Below the pieces are notes generated by a model that was not told the DNA's origin, searched no databases, and was given only the letters and a program-made list of their open reading frames with translations. A stretch of DNA of 23,630 nucleotides from a virus: the IMG/VR virus record IMGVR_UViG_3300027782_000366, positions 1-23,630 of that record, one strand, 5' to 3'. This document shows positions 21,265-23,630 of the stretch, piece after piece. Made by a program: the position numbers and the translations under genes. How positions within the stretch are numbered: the stretch's first letter is position 1; each line of letters begins with the position of its first letter.

Positions 21265-22157
21265 GCGTCTGGGTCCTTGCGCACGCACGTTGGGTCTGTC
21301 TGCTCGCTGTTGTCTTTCATGGAAGCAAGCACTCGTGACAAGTCGTTTGGGTCTGCGTCGGCGACTACATCTTGGAATGACATCTCGCGACGCAACTTAG
21401 CAAGTGCCGCTCGCTGCGCTCGCTGAACAGCGTGTGGCTGCACGCCTAGCGCAACAGCTACATCGTCGCGTGATCGCACAGGACCGTTGAAGCCAAAGCG
21501 AAGTTCAAGAACCTGCCGCTCAAGGTCGGAGAGAGTTTCCATCGCCCGCCGGAGGTCGTCGTTGCGCCCAAGGTCTAAGTTGTCTGCTGGGTTGACTGCG
21601 TCGGGATCCTCAATGATCTCGTGGAAGGGAGTACCCGATTCGCTCATCACGTTGTCAAGAGAGCGGTTGGCTTCTGGCCCATCGAACGCAGTCTCTACTT
21701 GACCAAGCGGAATGTCAAGAGCGAGCGAAATCTCGTCTGCTTCCGCGTCGGGGTGTTGGTTGAGATACCGCTTTATCTTGCGACGGTTCTCAAGGATGTA
21801 AGCAGGGACACGGATCGTGTGCGATGTGTTCTGGACGTGCCGCTGAAGTGCGTGACGAATCCACCAAGTTGCGTATGTTGAGAACTTGAAACCTTTGCGC
21901 CACTCAAACTTGTCAACCGCTTTGTGCAGCCCCATCACGCCTTCCTGAACCAGGTCCTCAAGTGTGATTGCTGCTGACACATACCTCTTCGCCATTGAGA
22001 TAACGAGGCGGACGTTGTGTTCGATCATCAGTTCGCGCGCCTTGTGATCGCCTGCTTCAACTCGCTTCATCAGCGCGACCTCTTCTTCGCGCGACAAGAC
22101 GTGCCGCCGCGTCGCACGCTTCATGAACAGAGCGAAACCTGGCTGGGGATCGCTCAC
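21261..22157 (-). CDS. Sigma-70 family RNA polymerase sigma factor (SigA/RpoD-like)
   Basis: A 298-residue primary-type sigma factor with regions 1.2 to 4.2: FALFMKRATRRHVLSREEEV (1.2), DLVQEGVMGLHKAVDKFEW and KFSTYATWWIRHAL (2.1-2.4, to about residue 123), region 3, then LSDLERQVLELRFGF (4.1) and a 4.2 helix (SRDDVAVALGVQPHAV). It starts at GTG in a GTGA overlap with the helicase gene, with GAGAGGA (complement of 22166-22172) 8 bases upstream. In region 2.4 the positions equivalent to E. coli Q437 and T440, which contact the first base of the -10 element, are H102 and Q105; the recognition helix of region 4.2 also lacks the usual R-x-R. It probably redirects host RNA polymerase to phage promoters. 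Confidence 0.92.
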   Translation of the reverse strand: MSDPQPGFALFMKRATRRHVLSREEEVALMKRVEAGDHKARELMIEHNVRLVISMAKRYVSAAITLEDLVQEGVMGLHKAVDKFEWRKGFKFSTYATWWIRHALQRHVQNTSHTIRVPAYILENRRKIKRYLNQHPDAEADEISLALDIPLGQVETAFDGPEANRSLDNVMSESGTPFHEIIEDPDAVNPADNLDLGRNDDLRRAMETLSDLERQVLELRFGFNGPVRSRDDVAVALGVQPHAVQRAQRAALAKLRREMSFQDVVADADPNDLSRVLASMKDNSEQTDPTCVRKDPDA

Positions 22158-23630
22158 AGGAAGAATCCTCTCACCAGTGTTGCGCGTGTTGGCGAATCAG
22201 ACATGGGAGGAATGATTCGTTCATCGGTGCAGTCGTAGCGCTCTTCAAAGTACGCCTTCATGGCGCGTGACCGCCCAGGCAAGTCAGCGTCAATGCGACT
22301 CATCACGTATGGAGTCGTGAGCGAGCGGAAGCGAATGTATGTGCCGTGTCCAGCAGGATCGTTCCACACGATGCGGTGCCCGCTTGAGTCTGTGTGCGTC
22401 GCTGCCTCAAAGACTGCCGCTTCGTACTCGTTCTCTTGCGGTCGCGCCATCGCATCGTCAATCTGGCTGAGGTCAAGCGGCGGTAGGTCAGGGACGTCGT
22501 GATCGTAAGTGCGTGCGTGTTCCAAGTACGCCTCAAGCGTCTCCCAACCGGTGATGAGGCAGTCACGGTTGTATTCGGGCCGTGTTGTCGAAGTCTTTGG
22601 CATAGGCGGTAGGTCAGGCGCGGTGATGAGCCACTCATAGAACCAATGTGAGAACCGTTGGAGCGGCGCGGTCTGAAGAGTGCGAAGCGTGTCTGCTTTC
22701 TCCGACGACCGCTGTAGTCGCACGGTGATCATTCGCTCGACCTCACGCTCAAGTTGGAACACGTCCTCGCCCGCGATGACGACCGGCGCACTCATAAAGA
22801 ACTCTTCAACGGTTAGGTCGGCGCGTCCACGCGAAACGATTCCCGCTTCGTAGATGGCTGTGATCGCAGAAGCAAACGCCTCAAGCGCAATCTGCGACGA
22901 GGGTGCAGACCATTCGTCAATGAAGACGGGAACGGTTGTTGTCTGTGACAGCGTACGCAAGAGCGACCACCGCGTTGCCGCTGCGAGCGACAAGCCAATG
23001 CTTGAGCCAAACATCTTGGTGATGAGGCGTGCGGTCGTTGTCTTGCCGCTGCCCGAAGAACCAGAGAGGAACAACATTGGAAAGTGCGTGACTTCGATTC
23101 GTCTTGTGGCGGCGACGAACCAAGCGAGCGTCGGCGTGATGACTGACGGGTCGTTCAACTCAAAGATTGCTCGCATCCAGTCCCAGTCGAAAGTCCCCGT
23201 GTCGTCGAAGTGAACCTTCGTCTCAATCTCTCGTGGACCGACATACCGCCACGGGAGACGGCCAATGCTGCCGCCGGGATACGCAACTGCCGCGCCTGCG
23301 TATGGGTACGCGCTTGGCGCAGGATGCATCCCCACCCGGTTTGTTTGGAAGACCTCAGGCATAAGCGCAGACTCAGCGAGCAGGAGGTCGGTCAAGATCT
23401 GGACATCCACGTCGCTGACCGTTGGGGCAAGACCACGCTTGTGCGACCAGGCGCGGAACTTGCTCGAGGAATGAAGGTCAGACAGTTGGAGAGTGTCCTC
23501 CCATGTGCGGCCAAGACTTGTCACGTTGACTTCAATCGCTGGCTGAACAAACTCGTCGCCCGGAGTCAGGTGAGCAATCGGTTTCATCGTCCACTGATTC
23601 GTCATGGGTCGCACCTGGCCGTTGTTCGCA
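22154..23630 (-). CDS. P-loop helicase/primase-type ATPase, 5' end outside window
   Basis: The frame is open to the window edge above a GTG at 23614, so the N-terminus (possibly a primase) is probably missing; at least 486 residues are visible. The ATPase core has Walker A LSGSSGSGKTTTA (183-195) and Walker B VPVFIDEW (228-235), followed by a helicase-like segment with an R-rich stretch (EREVERMITVRLQR). This resembles the DUF927/superfamily-3-like helicases encoded near phage polymerases. It probably unwinds DNA at the replication fork with the PolA encoded downstream. A role as another DNA-dependent ATPase cannot be excluded. Confidence 0.65.
   Translation of the reverse strand, partial: ANNGQVRPMTNQWTMKPIAHLTPGDEFVQPAIEVNVTSLGRTWEDTLQLSDLHSSSKFRAWSHKRGLAPTVSDVDVQILTDLLLAESALMPEVFQTNRVGMHPAPSAYPYAGAAVAYPGGSIGRLPWRYVGPREIETKVHFDDTGTFDWDWMRAIFELNDPSVITPTLAWFVAATRRIEVTHFPMLFLSGSSGSGKTTTARLITKMFGSSIGLSLAAATRWSLLRTLSQTTTVPVFIDEWSAPSSQIALEAFASAITAIYEAGIVSRGRADLTVEEFFMSAPVVIAGEDVFQLEREVERMITVRLQRSSEKADTLRTLQTAPLQRFSHWFYEWLITAPDLPPMPKTSTTRPEYNRDCLITGWETLEAYLEHARTYDHDVPDLPPLDLSQIDDAMARPQENEYEAAVFEAATHTDSSGHRIVWNDPAGHGTYIRFRSLTTPYVMSRIDADLPGRSRAMKAYFEERYDCTDERIIPPMSDSPTRATLVRGFFL

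Noticed and set aside
20299-21288. Kinase start at 21288
   Set aside because: The ATGA overlap at 21264 with the sigma stop fits the genome's pattern and places the start directly before the kinase P-loop.

Overview
This window is part of the genome of a tailed double-stranded DNA phage or a closely related prophage (class Caudoviricetes). All credible genes lie on the minus strand, so transcription runs from high to low coordinates. Genes are packed almost without gaps; many neighbours overlap by four bases (GTGA or ATGA), and GTG starts are common. GC content looks to be near the low-to-mid 50s percent by eye (not computed). Gene families such as Sak4, DUF669, XkdF, a primary-type sigma factor, a metallophosphoesterase with an N-terminal HTH and DUF6378 are frequent in phages of Actinobacteria, but the host cannot be fixed from sequence alone.

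Replication, nucleotide and recombination module (about 23630 to 9500): a P-loop helicase-like ATPase that runs off the window edge, a SigA/RpoD-like sigma factor, a P-loop nucleotide kinase fused to a uracil-DNA-glycosylase-like domain, a thymidylate-synthase-fold enzyme whose key residue is Asp rather than Asn (predicting dCMP hydroxymethylase rather than thymidylate synthase), DNA polymerase A, a RuvC-like resolvase, an SNF2 helicase, a nucleotidase-like HAD phosphatase, DUF6378, a Cas4/AddB-like nuclease, a Sak4 recombinase, a DUF669 single-strand-binding-like protein, an all-alpha dUTPase/dCTPase-like protein, a divergent cytosine-C5 methyltransferase, a metallophosphoesterase and a small Cys-rich protein.

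Packaging and head module (about 9500 to 1): a second HAD phosphatase, small and large terminase subunits, an intergenic region with a perfect 12-bp-stem hairpin, then a three-gene sugar cassette (glycosyltransferase, nucleotidyltransferase-kinase fusion, KpsF/KdsD-type sugar-phosphate isomerase) where a portal gene would usually lie. After it come a Dps-like ferritin, an XkdF-type prohead protease, small unknown genes, a fibre-like virion protein and the start of a scaffold-like acidic protein with heptapeptide repeats. No portal or major capsid gene is recognisable.

Two observations stand out. First, the Dps-like protein and the protease begin with the same 13 residues, encoded by a perfect 61-bp direct repeat that also spans the start codon and leader. 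This resembles a shared capsid-targeting tag and makes the Dps gene a repeat-flanked cassette. Second, the hydroxymethylase-like enzyme, dCTPase/dUTPase-like protein, nucleotide kinase and pentose-phosphate-to-NDP-sugar genes could together make glycosylated (possibly arabinosylated) hydroxymethylcytosine DNA. The competing explanation is that the sugar cassette decorates the virion.
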